NCBI RefSeq assembly: GCF_022605165.1
Contig: NC_063069.1
Location: forward strand, 806,001-870,000
Direction: 5' to 3'
Source of the DNA: Purpureocillium takamizusanense
Lineage: Eukaryota; Ascomycota; Sordariomycetes; Hypocreales; Ophiocordycipitaceae
Length of the DNA: 64,000 nt
A program made the translations under genes and the position numbers. Positions 44,475 to 55,405 of the stretch are shown here, one piece after another. Position 1 is the first letter of the stretch, and each line of letters starts with the position of its first letter. Below the pieces are notes generated by a model, which was not told where the DNA came from, made no database searches, and saw only the letters and a program-made list of their open reading frames with translations.

Positions 44475-45957
44475 CGACTGTCATGGATCAATGGGGCGGG
44501 ATCTTTGTTGTTTGTTCGCGTCGTTGCTGGTTCTGAACTTGTGTCAAATCTGGTGTCCGGTGTCAATGTGGAAGCCTATCCCTATGCCTCTCAAGCACTG
44601 AACTGCGTGACCACTCCATCATATACTCCGCATGCCACGACGACGCCCCAGCCAAGCCACCCACGCGTAAATCGTATCGTCGTTGGGCCTCATCCGTGAA
44701 TACGGGAGCTGGCAAGCCGTGTGAGTCCTCACGCCTTGTCAGCGACAACAAGGCGCTTCACTGCAGTCCAATCAATTTCACGCCCCCCTCGTCAAAAGCT
44801 GGGGGATCAGCGGGGTCCCTGTTGAGTGCTAATTGGCATCCGCTTATTGGGCCGGCTTTTGCGGGCTGTCGGTTTTCGCCTTGATTTGTACTGATCTCGT
44901 GCCCGGCCCGTCGCTTTCACAAGCGAGCTGTGCTTCATTAGTAGCAGCTCCCGGTGGGCGCCAACAAGACTAAAGAGTTTTCTTTCTCTCGAAAATCGCG
45001 AACTGAAGTACCTACTTTTTAAGCAGCAAAGGAGAGCCTCCAACGTTGCAACGCGACCAAAGCCTCAAACGCCGGCGGGGAACCTTCAGCGTCGTTCCCT
45101 CCAACGCCCGAAGAAGATAGTGGATACTAGGTACTATAGTGGCTGTAACGGCGACGGCGGCGGGCCCTGGGCAAACAAAGTTTCCCCAGGCCGCCCTCCT
45201 CCTTCCACGGGCGTCTGCAGGCACGAAACGGAGAGAAAGATGGCATCGAAATTGCGGGGTATCATAGAAGTCTGAGATGTTCCTCCAGCCCGATGCCGGG
45301 CAGGCCAGAACAGGGCTGACCGGCGGCGGTGGCCACAGGACGTCGGGGAGGCATAGCGTTGTAAAGGCAGTGGAGGCCCCTCCCCCCACGCGGCCCCCCG
45401 GACGGCGCCAGCCACACAGCCTGCTGCAGATATCTGGCTTCCACAGCGGCGCCCCAGCAGATCTCGCCCGTCGTCACTCCTTCCAACAACATACTCCGCG
45501 CGCATCTCGCGAGACCAGCACCACGAACAGACGGGAGGGAAAACCATTCATCGAGACCAGGACCGCGCGCGCACGCGTATAATACTATCGCCGGGAAAGC
45601 ATCAAGGCATTTCTTCATCTACGACATATCCCACCCGTCCGGCCATCCCTCCATTGACGGCATCGCCTTGTGTGCGACCCAACAGCTCTCCCTTTGGGCT
45701 AGAGCCGCCGAGCATCGCCATTCTCATCACGTCTCTCCTTCCTCTCGCCCACTTCACCGAGACATCGAAGATCCTCACCAACAGCGTGCGGCGACGTTTG
45801 CCCTCACGGCTCCTCGCCATCACTCCCCCGGCTATCCTTTGAACCCGCCCGCCACTCAGCTTTTGCGTCAAAGACCCCTTCCGTGTCTCCTCGTTCCCTC
45901 TCTACTCTCCCTCCCCTACGGCGGCGAGGCCCACTGAGGGGCTGCCCGCTGGCCCAA
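44475..45957. other. Intergenic; promoter and 5' leader of a regulator
   Basis: No protein-coding signal found. The last 350 bases are strongly C/T-rich on the + strand (45590-45940), typical of the long pyrimidine-rich leaders before fungal regulator genes. Upstream frames reflect composition only. Confidence 0.5.
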
Positions 45958-48498
45958 ATGCCGGCGGTCAAGCAGCCGTGCCTCCAGTGCAAAGGTACTG
46001 CATCCCCTTTTGCCATCCATGCCGTACTGAAGTGCTGACCTGCTGAGAAGAGAAACACGTAAAATGTAAGTCATCGTAGCGGTTTGGCTAGCGCTCTCGC
46101 CCCTTTCCTTCGTCATGCCGAGGACCGCTTTGCGCAACATCCGCGCCGCCCCCCTGTTTAATGCTGCGTGAACACTCAGCAAGGCAGAACCCTCACAGGG
46201 TTGAGAGAGAGACAGAGACAAGATTCATGAGATCTGACTAACGATACGGAACTGTGGCTCTGCAGGTGACGAGGACCGCCCGCGCTGTCGCCGCTGCCAG
46301 TCCAAGCAGCTGCCATGCACCCGGCCAACCAAGCAGACCGTCTTCAAGCACGGCTCCGTCGCGAGCTTCTCCAAAGACCAGAAATGGGTCAACAGCGCGG
46401 CCCGGCACTGTATGTTTCATGCCCCCTTTTCCTCGTCTCGCGTGCGTTCCCGGCCTGCCGCTTCTCTTCCCTCCTCGTCCCGGGATATCCTTTCTAGAAA
46501 GAGATGGATGGAGCCTCCCTGTAACACTATAGCTGCTTGGAGCAGAATGTCCTAAGAGTAGTATACTAACGCGGCACAACATCCGTATCAGTCCGATTCC
46601 ACCCCCGGGGCGGCGCTGCCGAACGAGGAGGCCCCGACGGCGCATGCGGCAGTCCGGACGACACGAGGCCGCCGCGCACGGCGTCGCTGACCTCGCCGTC
46701 GCAGATGACCGACGCGGGGGGCCACGGCGCATATACGGACGCACGCTCGAGCCATGGCTCGCCAGGCGTCCCGTCGTCGCCACCTCACTCTCGCTCGCCC
46801 ACGGACGCTGACTACGGGCTCCCGACGTACGAGAGCGCCTCCAGCAGGGTGCTTCCCGGCCTGACGCACGCGGAGAGCTTCCACGCCGACTCGGGGCCCG
46901 ACTACACGCCGGGTGTGCCGCCTACGATCCCGTCCATCTCGTACCTCACCTCGTCAGCGAGCCACTTCTCGCCGCGCCTGCAGGACAGGACGACGACCGC
47001 GGTCCACCCCGCGTCCCCGCCGTCATTGTACCCTCCAGAGTCCCCGGGAATCCCGGCCGTGTCGGCCGTGCCCGTCTCGCGGCCGCACACTGATTCGCAA
47101 AGGCCGTTTCCGCTGCAGAACGTGCAGGAGGCGTGTCTATTGCGCTACTTTATCGAGGAGATATCCCACTGGGTGAGTCCATGTCTTCCGTCATCTATAT
47201 ACCCAGGAATAAAGTCTGCTGACGGCTTGGACAAGTTCGATCTCTGCGATGAGGACCGTCACTTCCAGCTCGTCGTGCCCGTCCTCGCGCGCCAGCACCC
47301 GCACCTCCTCGACGCCATCTTCGCCGTCGCGGCGCGGCACCTCAGCCGCCTGCCGCAGTACAAGACGGGTCCGCGTGGCTCCATCCTCTACCATGGGCAG
47401 GCCTTGCCGCACCTCGACGAGCACGCCGCCGTCGAGTACATGCTGCGCTGCATCCCCGCGTTACGGCAGTTCGACGACGCACGCGCCACCGACGCCGACT
47501 ACTGCGACAGCATCATCGCTACGGCCGTCATCCTCCGCCAGCTCGAGGAGATTGACCACGAGGACGACGACCACGCCGGCAACTCCGGGCGCGGCGGCAA
47601 CAGAAACGGTGACAGCGACGACGGCGTACGCGACCAGCAGCGCCAGCCGCGGCCGCGGTCCGTCAACTTCTTGGCCATCATCGACGCCGTGCTGCGCAGC
47701 CTGCCGACACGCGATGCCTTTCGCCAGCGCAGCGTCATGCAGGCCGCGTACTGGATGGCGCTGCGGCAGGAGATCTTCAACTCCTTCACGCGCCGCGAGG
47801 CGCCGCAGCTCATGCTGCCGGCCGAGTTTTGGCACAGCGCGTCGCGCGCCAACAAGGTGGTGATGCACCTCGTCCAGTGCGCCAAGTGGCACTGGGGCGA
47901 CGGCTCGAATCACGAGTGGAGTGTGTCCTCGCCTGTTCTCCTTTTTGTGTGAAAAAGGGCTCGTAGCTGACGAAGCAAGCAGTGCGATTGATGAAGCAAC
48001 AGGAGCTGCTCGAGCACGACATCCTTCCCGCGTTCCAGCCCCTCTATCAGAAGTCGGCGGACAAGACCAAGGGAGAAATTTTCCCCACCATTTGGTACGG
48101 GAGCAACATCGAGGTGACGAGCGTGCAGCTCGGGCTCATAGCCAAGTCGGTCCTGGTGGCTGAGAACCCCTACCTCAAGTACGCACCGCACCACCTTTAG
48201 CAGCGAGTTGGCCGTCGAGGGCTCAAACTGACCGCGAGGACACAGAGCGCAGTCGGCATCGCGGGCGAGCTGGCGCATGGTGGAAAACGAGGTTCGGCTC
48301 CTCCTCCTCGAGCTCTGCGGCATCGCACTTTGCAATCCGGCGTCACCCCCGGCACTGGTGCAGGCGGCGCTGGGCATCGGCACCTACGCCGACTTCTTCA
48401 CGGACCAGTACGAGAGACACGCCATCCGCGGCGTCGTGGAACGGTATCGCGACACCCACGCCTGGCCGGTGCAGCGGCTGCTCGAAATGTTTCAGTGA
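45958..48498 (+). CDS. Zn2Cys6 transcription factor with 15-nt microexon
   Basis: Seven exons (45958-45994, 46051-46065, 46266-46409, 46592-47172, 47236-47920, 47983-48178, 48246-48498) give 636 residues. The zinc cluster C-x2-C-x6-C-x6-C-x2-C-x6-C (CLQCKEKHVKC.. DEDRPRCRRC.. QSKQLPC) is spread over the first three exons; the second is only 15 bases and supplies part of KEKHVKC. Without it the third Cys is lost. Residues about 75-240 are Ser/Pro-rich. The fungal-specific regulatory domain follows (YFIEEISHW, FDLCDEDRHFQLVVPVLARQHPHLLDAIFAVAARHLS, LLLLELCGIALCNPASPPAL). The fourth intron (47173-47235) is 63 bp without a stop, so it could be retained in frame. The target genes are unknown; the TDT transporter next door is a candidate. 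Confidence 0.88.
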
Positions 48499-48587
48499 AG
48501 CCGGATCACAGGTCTCGGAGGTCTTGGCAGCCGATGTCTGCCATGACACCTTTCTTCCATGGCATCGGGAAAAGTAGAGCCAGGCAT

Positions 48588-49960
48588 TCAGCCAGCCCCG
48601 TTCACGTCGTCGATGCTAGGCCGCTTCCATACCCTCTGGTGCCCCAAAAGAGTGCCGAGAAAGACCCCCTTGAGCGTAAATGCTGCGCAGCCCAACCATA
48701 TAATGACAAGCACAATTGCCAGCACGGTGGACCAGACGCGAAATGCTGGCGAGTCGAGCAGCTTCCCAAGCTGCACGGCGGCGTTTGTGTATACTCCCTA
48801 CGTTGAGCCAGTCAGCGCATTGGAATCCATCACTCGGCAAAAATGGGACGAGGCAAATCTACCCAGGGAAAGACAATGGCCCACACGGTCACGGCAAATT
48901 GCATGGGCGGTTTGCTGCGGAAGTGGTTGACAAAGGAGCGCCCGATGCTCACCACGGCAAACAACCACCAAAAGGTGCCCTGGCCCCAGAGCGTGAGGCC
49001 GACGAGCATGCTCGCGTAGCCGAGTGGCCGCATGGCGTCGTCAGTCAGGAGCACCCTCTCCGTCTGCCCCGGCTCGGCGGCTCCCAGCTTGCCGTTGAGC
49101 GACAGCAGCGCGGCGCCGAGCGCCTGGAGAGCAAAGCTCGACTGGCCCCAGGGGCCACACGAGACCATCTCGGAGAATACCTGGGCGCCAACGAGGGGTT
49201 CGGCGCCCGTCTCGGTCTCCCAGGGCGACAGGACACGGGCGACGAAGAGAATGTCGAGGAGAATGGCCAAGGGCAGCCCGAGGCCGACCTCGAGATACGC
49301 AACGACGATCATGGGCACCTTCTCGGCTGGTGTGAGGAAGGGCCCGGAAGCTGTCGCGGAGCAGAGGGTGCCGGCGCCGGCGGCCGAGGTGAGGGCGGCG
49401 ATGAGCGGCAGCTGGGTGCTCGGCGTCAGGCAGTTGATGAAGCCTCCCTCTGCGTGTATCGAATGAACAAAGAGCAAGGGGATCAGGAGACAGGCGGCCA
49501 CGGCCATGGCACAGTTGAGCCACCAAAGGACGTAGACGACGAGCGCCCAGGGGCGGCCGCCCCAGGGCCCGGGCACGACGACGAGGGCCAGCATCTGGAC
49601 GACGGACATGAAGGCGACGCTGATGCTGGCGAGGCACGCGGCCTCGGAGGTGTCGGAGGCGACGGCGCGGAGGGCGGCCCAGGGCGACGGCCGCGCGAGG
49701 GCGAGGCGGCACAGGAACAAGGCCGAGGTGGCGGCGAGGAGGGCGACGGCGGCGACCCAGAAGACGACGGAGATGGCGTCGAGCCCGCGGAAGCGGTAGT
49801 CGAGCTGGTGCAGGACGAGGGCGACGCTGCCCGTGCCCTGGGGGATGAGGAACCACGGCGAGCGGAAGCTGCCGAGGGCGAGGCGCGCGTGCGAGGGCTT
49901 GCCGCTGCCGACGTCGACGCCGCCATTGCGCGCGCGATGACGACCTGTAGAGGAGCCCAT
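48588..49960 (-). CDS. TDT-family exporter (SSU1/Mae1-like)
   Basis: Two exons (49960-48863, 48797-48588) give 435 residues; the 65-bp intron splits VWAIVFPW from GVYTNAAVQLGKLL. About ten hydrophobic helices are visible. The group signature is present in LHQLDYRFRGLDAISVVFWV near the start and in SCGPWGQSSFALQALG in the middle. The tellurite-resistance/dicarboxylate (TDT) family contains yeast sulfite pump Ssu1 and the malate permease Mae1. The Arg/Phe pattern does not let me choose between sulfite and dicarboxylate. A plasma-membrane location is expected. The stop is 89 bp from the stop of the zinc-cluster regulator. Confidence 0.85.
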
Positions 49961-50753
49961 GTTGAGGGGCCGTCTAGGAGGGAAACCGACGGCGTGTGGG
50001 CATGGCCGTGAGAGTCAATGGCTGGGGATAGATAGGTGCGAGTTGGCCGAGCGCAGCTCCAGCCTGTTGTTGGTGGTTTTTGTATGTACGACTAGTATGA
50101 CGTCGATGAGTTGGCTAAACTCAAGACGGAGCAATCTGTGCCACCAAGACTCGAACACCATGGCCGCACCACACCTGTAACCGAAGCGTCGGGTTTTGCA
50201 AAGCGAATTGACCTGTCCCCTTGTTCTCGTGAACTGCATTTCTCGCTTGCTAGAGCCGGCGCATGTCCGTCAAGAGGCGTTGCTCACGCAATACACCGCA
50301 CCGCACGGCATCACCGCAGGGTAGCTGGGGAGCCACGGCAGATGAGAGTTTGTCCCAATTGAGGCAGAGCCGTCGGCGCTAATGAACCACCACCACCACC
50401 ACCACCACCATCATCTTAGTATTAGAATAGTACCTGGCGTTTCACGATGACCGTGAATCTGCACTCTCGCACCTCGTGGGTTTGTTCTCAGCTCGCTTTT
50501 GCACAGCCATCATCAGGCCATCTGATTCTCCTCTTACCTGTACTCTATATCCCTTGGGTCTTTTGTAATTTAACATCTCCCCTCATCCATTCCCTTGACC
50601 CTCTCTCACGCTGCTGCCGCGCGCCCTGGGGCCGCAACATCCAGAATCCTACTCGTGTCTCTCGGTGCACGCGTCGCCACGGTCCGCGGCGGCGTTTTGG
50701 CACGGCCGCGCCTCTACCGCAACAGAAATAGCAGTAGTAGTAGCATCGCCAAC
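49961..50753. other. Divergent promoter region
   Basis: Separates the exporter from the YdeI-like gene, both read outward. Holds a CAC trinucleotide run at 50386-50411 and a C/T-rich leader before 50754. The frame that continues upstream of 50754 starts at a TTG and is not taken as coding. Confidence 0.55.
50386..50411. repeat. (CAC)n simple repeat
   Basis: About eight uninterrupted CAC triplets upstream of the YdeI-like gene, in non-coding DNA. Confidence 0.9.
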
Positions 50754-51746
50754 ATGCCGAGACGCAGCACCCGCCTCTCGGACAAGGCCGCGACGGCCAA
50801 ACTACCTGAGCGTGAGCGTGAGCGTGAGACAGAAGAGGCACCAGTACCGGCATCGACCACCACGAGCGGCGTCATAACCCAGGCCAAGGCGACGAAGAAG
50901 AAGAACAAGCCCAGGACCGCACGAGCCTCGGCCTCGACTTCTTCATCATCGTCAGCTACACCCTCAACTTCCTCCACAACAACACCGGCGACGGAACCCT
51001 CATCGACAACGGCTTCATCATCACCATCATCATCATCCACCACCCCCGAAATCATATCCTTCCCCGACGCCGCCTCCTTCACCGCCTGGCTCTCCCTCCA
51101 CGGCTCCTCCACCCCCTCCGGCATCCTCCTCCGCATCGCCAAAAAGTCCTCCCCCGTCCCCTCCGTATCCTACCTCGACGCCGTCGACGTCGCCCTCTGC
51201 CACGGCTGGATCGACGGCCAACGCCGCCGCTTTCTTCCCGCACCCTCCACCTCTACCGCCTCCAGCTTCTCTACCACCATCACCTCCTCTACCACCACCA
51301 CCTCCTCATCCGACGACGCCAATGGCAATGCGCACTTCTTCCTCCAGCGCTTCACCCCGCGCCGCCCCCGCTCCCTCTGGTCCCGCCGCAACGTCGACCG
51401 CGTCGCTGCCCTCACTGCCCTCGATCGCATGCAGCCCGCCGGCTGGGCCGAGGTCGAGGCCGCGCGCGCCGACGGCCGCTGGGAGCGCGCGTACGCGGGG
51501 CCCGCGGCCATGGAGACGCCGCGCGACTTTGAGGACGCGCTGCGTGCGTACCGGGGGGATGGGGATGGGGATGGAGATGGGGATGATGGTGGCGGCGGCG
51601 TGGCGTGGAGGAGGTGGGAAGCGCTGGGCAGGTCCAAGAGGTATCCCTTCCTGTGGCGCATCGCGACGGTCAAGCGCGAGGAGACGCGCCGGCGCAAGAT
51701 TGACGAGTACGTGCGGCTGCTGGCGGAGGGGAAGACGCTGTCATGA
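50754..51746 (+). CDS. YdeI/OmdA-family protein
   Basis: Single exon, 330 residues from ATG 50754. A basic and Ser/Thr-rich N-terminus (PRRSTRLSDK, KATKKKNKPRTARAS) of about 110 residues looks disordered and contains a nuclear-signal-like cluster. The domain follows: ISFPDAASFTAWLSLH, GILLRIAKK, SYLDAVDVALCHGWIDGQRR, FLQRFTPRRPRSLWSRRNVDRV and the conserved MQPAGWAEVEAARADGRWERAYA. This matches the bacterial YdeI/OmpD-associated (OmdA) family, linked there to bacteriocin or stress resistance; fungal roles are unknown. A Ser/Thr insert (about 165-190) and a GD repeat (about 275-290) interrupt the domain. The C-terminus is basic. Confidence 0.85.
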   Translation: MPRRSTRLSDKAATAKLPERERERETEEAPVPASTTTSGVITQAKATKKKNKPRTARASASTSSSSSATPSTSSTTTPATEPSSTTASSSPSSSSTTPEIISFPDAASFTAWLSLHGSSTPSGILLRIAKKSSPVPSVSYLDAVDVALCHGWIDGQRRRFLPAPSTSTASSFSTTITSSTTTTSSSDDANGNAHFFLQRFTPRRPRSLWSRRNVDRVAALTALDRMQPAGWAEVEAARADGRWERAYAGPAAMETPRDFEDALRAYRGDGDGDGDGDDGGGGVAWRRWEALGRSKRYPFLWRIATVKREETRRRKIDEYVRLLAEGKTLS

Positions 51747-51892
51747 CGAGTACACGGGCTTGGTACGAAGTTCTTACACGTGTTGCTGCTTCTTGTGATT
51801 GCATCGGCATATATGCGCCGGGGTATAAGAAAAATAATGCCGTCTCTATGTCAAACATGAATGCACCAAAGACTCCGAAATCATCTTACAAG

Positions 51893-53824
51893 CTACCATC
51901 CCTCGGATTCGCCGTCCTCGTCCCCTTCGCCGTCCGACTCGCTGGCCATGTCGTTGATGAGGCCACTCTCGTCCTCGTCGTCTTCGTCCTCTTCCTCGTC
52001 GTCTTCGTCCTGCTCTTCGTTACTAGAGTCGGGCTCACTGTCGGACACGGGGATTGGGTGCGCCTCTCGGTGTCGTTGCAGTCGCTCAGCCAGCGTCAGG
52101 CGCCTGGGCTCCTCGTCCTCCTGGTCTCCCTCTTGGGATGAGCCGTCCGTGTCTTCATCCGATGACTCCGTTACGCCGTTCGGTTCCAGTTTGGCCCCGG
52201 CGCCATCGTCCGTTTCGGAGTCAGACTCGGCAACGACATGTGCTCTGGCTCCGCCCCGTTTCGTGGGCGGCGCGTCGTCCGAATCCATGTCGGGGTCGGC
52301 GGCCGGAGCACTGCCGGTCCGCGCACGCTTTGCTTGTGGTCCATCCGCTACAGCGTCGTCTTCGTCGTCCGAGTCAGTCGCAATCTTGCGCTTTCGTTGC
52401 CGATTTGGGAGTCCTTGCTTAGGCTCGTCCTCATCATCCGAGTCGAGAACAACAGCACGTCGGGACAGGCGCTCCATTGCCGGTGCATCGCCGATGCTTC
52501 CCTCGGGGCTCGAAAATCGTGCGCCCGCGGCGTCGCTGTCTTCGTCTACGGATGATTCGCCTTCCCCGGACTCGTCAAACTCTTCAATGGGCTCGTCATC
52601 GATGCCCTCGCTCTCATACTCGTCAATGTCTTCCGAGTCGGTATCCTCGTCGTCTTCTTCGTCATCTGAGTCATCGCTGGCACTGGGAGTCGCATCGTAG
52701 GGCAGGTCCTTTGTGCTGAAAAGTTGCTCGAAGCGTCGGATGGCGTCGTCAAACTCGAAAATCACCATGGGCAGGACCTCGACCCCGCGTTCTTCGACTA
52801 TTCTGCCTATTTGCTTTGGCCGTGAGCGCATGTGTCGCGCCGGCAGCTGATATTTAGCAAAGTCTGGGTGATTGTCCACGTCGGGCCAACAGAAGAGGGA
52901 GACCAAGTCCTCGCCGAAGCCGGGTTCCTTCTCATGCGTTTCGACGCGGTATCTGTGCACGTAGTCGGAGGCACACCATCGCACGTGCCGATCGTGCTTG
53001 AACTGTTCGTCGTCTGCAGATATGTAGAGGCGCTGGATGTTGGGCATGTGGTCGAACGTCCACTTGACCTGCTGCACGGCCCCCCTGTCCAGGTAATCGT
53101 TCCAGCGGGGGACAGCCATGTTGACGACAATGTCGCCGAAACCAGGCATCAGGGTCTTTTCTCCCGATCCGTAAGACTCGCGGCGGAAGTGGTCCACGGC
53201 GACGATGTCCTTGCGGGGATTGAAGGCGACGCGGGCGTCAAAGTCAGCGGTGCCCGAGTCCATGGTGAGGGTGTCGGGAAAGGCCTTGAGCCCGAGGCTG
53301 CGCGATTCTTGATGAACAGCCATGAGGCGGCGTAAACTCTCCGTCTGCTCGGCGAGAGTGATCCACTCCTTGACGGTCCATATTCCGCGCGGAGTATCGA
53401 GGTCCCAGGCGTCGCGCAAGAGGTGTCTCTCGTTCTTGCGGTCGCCGCCCGGTCCCATCTCGAACTGCAGCACGCGCGGCCGTCCGTCGAGATCAGGGCA
53501 GAACTGACGCCAGACCTGTGTCCTCAGCTCAGGCGGGAGGTCCATGAAGCGGGTAAAGCTTGACGGGCGAGTGCCTCGCTCTGGTTCGTCATCACCGCTG
53601 CTGCTGCTGCTAACCTCATCATCGTCGCTCGAGTCGAGTGCCTCGTCGTCAATCAAAGGATTGGACTCGCTTTCCGAACCCGACTCGTCGTCGTCACTCT
53701 CGCTGAGCGCTTCGTCGTCGATCAAGGGATGAGACTTGTTTTCGGGGCCAGACTCGTCGTCTTCGCTCCCGCTGTGAGATTCGGTGTCGCTCGGGGCCAC
53801 GGGGCGCCTGGGCGGCCGAGGCAT
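51893..53824 (-). CDS. 2EXR-domain protein with long acidic tail
   Basis: Single exon, 643 residues. After an acidic Ser/Asp/Glu leader (1-85) comes the 2EXR domain: FTRFMDLPPELRTQVWRQFCP, RPRVLQF, and later LMAVHQESRSLGLKAFP, RVAFNPRKDIVAVD. 2EXR is a fungal F-box-like domain of unknown biochemistry. From about residue 370 the chain is almost entirely acidic with Ser, with short basic islands (NRQRKRKI, AKRAR) that could act as nuclear signals and a predicted coil LTLAERLQRHREAH. Such tails occur in chromatin and nucleolar proteins, which is only suggestive. Convergent with the YdeI-like gene (146 bp). Confidence 0.85.
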   Translation of the reverse strand: MPRPPRRPVAPSDTESHSGSEDDESGPENKSHPLIDDEALSESDDDESGSESESNPLIDDEALDSSDDDEVSSSSSGDDEPERGTRPSSFTRFMDLPPELRTQVWRQFCPDLDGRPRVLQFEMGPGGDRKNERHLLRDAWDLDTPRGIWTVKEWITLAEQTESLRRLMAVHQESRSLGLKAFPDTLTMDSGTADFDARVAFNPRKDIVAVDHFRRESYGSGEKTLMPGFGDIVVNMAVPRWNDYLDRGAVQQVKWTFDHMPNIQRLYISADDEQFKHDRHVRWCASDYVHRYRVETHEKEPGFGEDLVSLFCWPDVDNHPDFAKYQLPARHMRSRPKQIGRIVEERGVEVLPMVIFEFDDAIRRFEQLFSTKDLPYDATPSASDDSDDEEDDEDTDSEDIDEYESEGIDDEPIEEFDESGEGESSVDEDSDAAGARFSSPEGSIGDAPAMERLSRRAVVLDSDDEDEPKQGLPNRQRKRKIATDSDDEDDAVADGPQAKRARTGSAPAADPDMDSDDAPPTKRGGARAHVVAESDSETDDGAGAKLEPNGVTESSDEDTDGSSQEGDQEDEEPRRLTLAERLQRHREAHPIPVSDSEPDSSNEEQDEDDEEEDEDDEDESGLINDMASESDGEGDEDGESEGW

Positions 53825-54529
53825 GGTGCTGCGTGTCGATGGCCTGGGCTTGTTGTCGGCGCAAACGCGCGTGGTGAAGGGGAGACGCGCAGCTGATGAA
53901 AATCAGTGGGCACCCCACGTTGGCGGCATCTGGCGTGGGTGATGGAGCAGCAGCACCAGTGGTCATGGACGGGCGGGGCCAGGTCCTGCCCAGCCCCCCC
54001 GACAGGCTCGAGGCCCCACTGACTCAGCAGGCCCGTGCAGGCCCTGCAGTCGCTGGAAATCTATGACAATATGGACAGGAGGAAGTTGAGCTTGTCACTT
54101 AGACCTGGAGACTTTGACAGTACAGGATGCTCTGACACACATTACGATAGTTACTAAGGTTGCCTGGGCAGCAGCAGGTTCAAAAACTCACTCCGTCCAC
54201 TTGCCACGCACGAGTTGGCGCTTCCAGCGCACATCAGGCACATCCCTTTAAAACTACCTGCCGACAACTAATCTACCTTACCAGGCACTACTGATGTATC
54301 CACCTGCAGCATCCACTGGACGCATTGGCAACCTACCTACCTACCGACTAAGGCACCTGCCCGCCTGTCTGCTGGAGGCGCCAGAACTTGGCGCATCGTG
54401 CCTAACCCTGCCCCGCCCCACGACGAGCGCCGCCACCAACCCACAGCTCCGCCGCGATACCTTCATGAAGCCATTATCGCCGGCCCTCCATCACAACAGG
54501 CCAATCATCCGGCGACTTGAAACAACCAA
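53825..54529. other. Intergenic, no supported gene
   Basis: Promoter of the 2EXR gene and the leader before the tRNA. A CTAC repeat lies at 54336-54348. No coding signal. Confidence 0.55.
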
Positions 54530-54610
54530 GGCAGAGTGCCAGAGTGGTTAATGGGTATGACTAGAAATCATATGGCTTCGGCCTCACAGGTTCGAATCCT
54601 GTCTCTGTCG
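54530..54610 (+). tRNA. tRNA-Ser(AGA)
   Basis: The acceptor arms GGCAGAG and CTCTGTC pair along all seven positions (one G-T), with discriminator G as in tRNA-Ser. The anticodon arm is TATGA/TCATA with loop CTAGAAA, anticodon AGA. A class II variable arm GGC-TTCG-GCC is present, and the T arm is ACAGG-TTCGAAT-CCTGT. No intron is seen. Box B (GGTTCGAATCC) is perfect. Confidence 0.95.
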
Positions 54611-55405
54611 GTTTCTTTTTTTGCTGTCCCTTTACCTGAGTTGGGCATTGGTCTACTTCGTACTTTCCTCTTTTTTTCTTTTGCACACCCCGCGGCGCTG
54701 CAACTTTTCGACGAGTTTGCAGTCTCTATTGTTTGACTGTTTCCCACTTGTTGTGGCGCTACCTGTCAGTGCAGGATGCGTGGCATAGCATAAACACTCT
54801 GGCTGGAGGGCGCGGTCGCATGTATGTTTTGCACTTCTCCCACGGGTCAACTTTCACCACGACGACTATTTTCGCGGAATTTGTAATTGTCATGGGAAAG
54901 ACTGCCACTCTTGACTACTGGTTCTCTCGTCGTGCATCCCATCGCCGGGTCAATGTGGCTGAGCAGGCCCCTGAGGTGCCATCCGCCAGCGCAAGTGCAC
55001 CAGCGGATACCTAAGAAGTTCACGCCAGCGGCATCTGCGCCACTGCATGTGACGTCCGGCGGCCCTACCTACCTAGGCCTATAGGGCTAGGTAGTTAACA
55101 CTCAGCGGGAATACGCCGTATACGAGCGACTACCGGCCGATATTGCCGGAACAGGCACCCCGGTGGGATTCAGAAGCACGGTCATCCTGGTCTCGAGGGC
55201 CTCACTCAAATCAAACCCCCCCCGTCCCCGTCATTCAAGTCTGAGAGTTGATGTCTGTTAGTCCTCGCTGCCCAACATTCGCAACTGGCGCCGGGACGGC
55301 CTCATACGATAGAGTGTCCCGCCGCCAGCAGTGAGCGCTGTTGTCATTCTTCGGTTCCCGGACGACTATCAGGACTCAGGAGCCTGCCGGCCGGCCTGGT
55401 AAGCC
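54611..55405. other. Intergenic, no supported gene
   Basis: Contains the Pol III terminator, a TACTTCGTA motif at 54654 and the promoter of the next zinc-cluster regulator. The frame at 54733-55014 has no motif. Confidence 0.55.
54616..54622 (+). terminator. RNA polymerase III terminator
   Basis: A run of seven T on the non-template strand, six bases after the tRNA-Ser 3' end, the usual Pol III stop. Confidence 0.85.

Noticed and set aside
51861..52700. Poly-Ser frame opposite the 2EXR gene
   Set aside because: Antisense of Asp/Glu codons (GAC/GAG read back as GTC/CTC and shifted TCG/TCC) gives artificial Ser runs.
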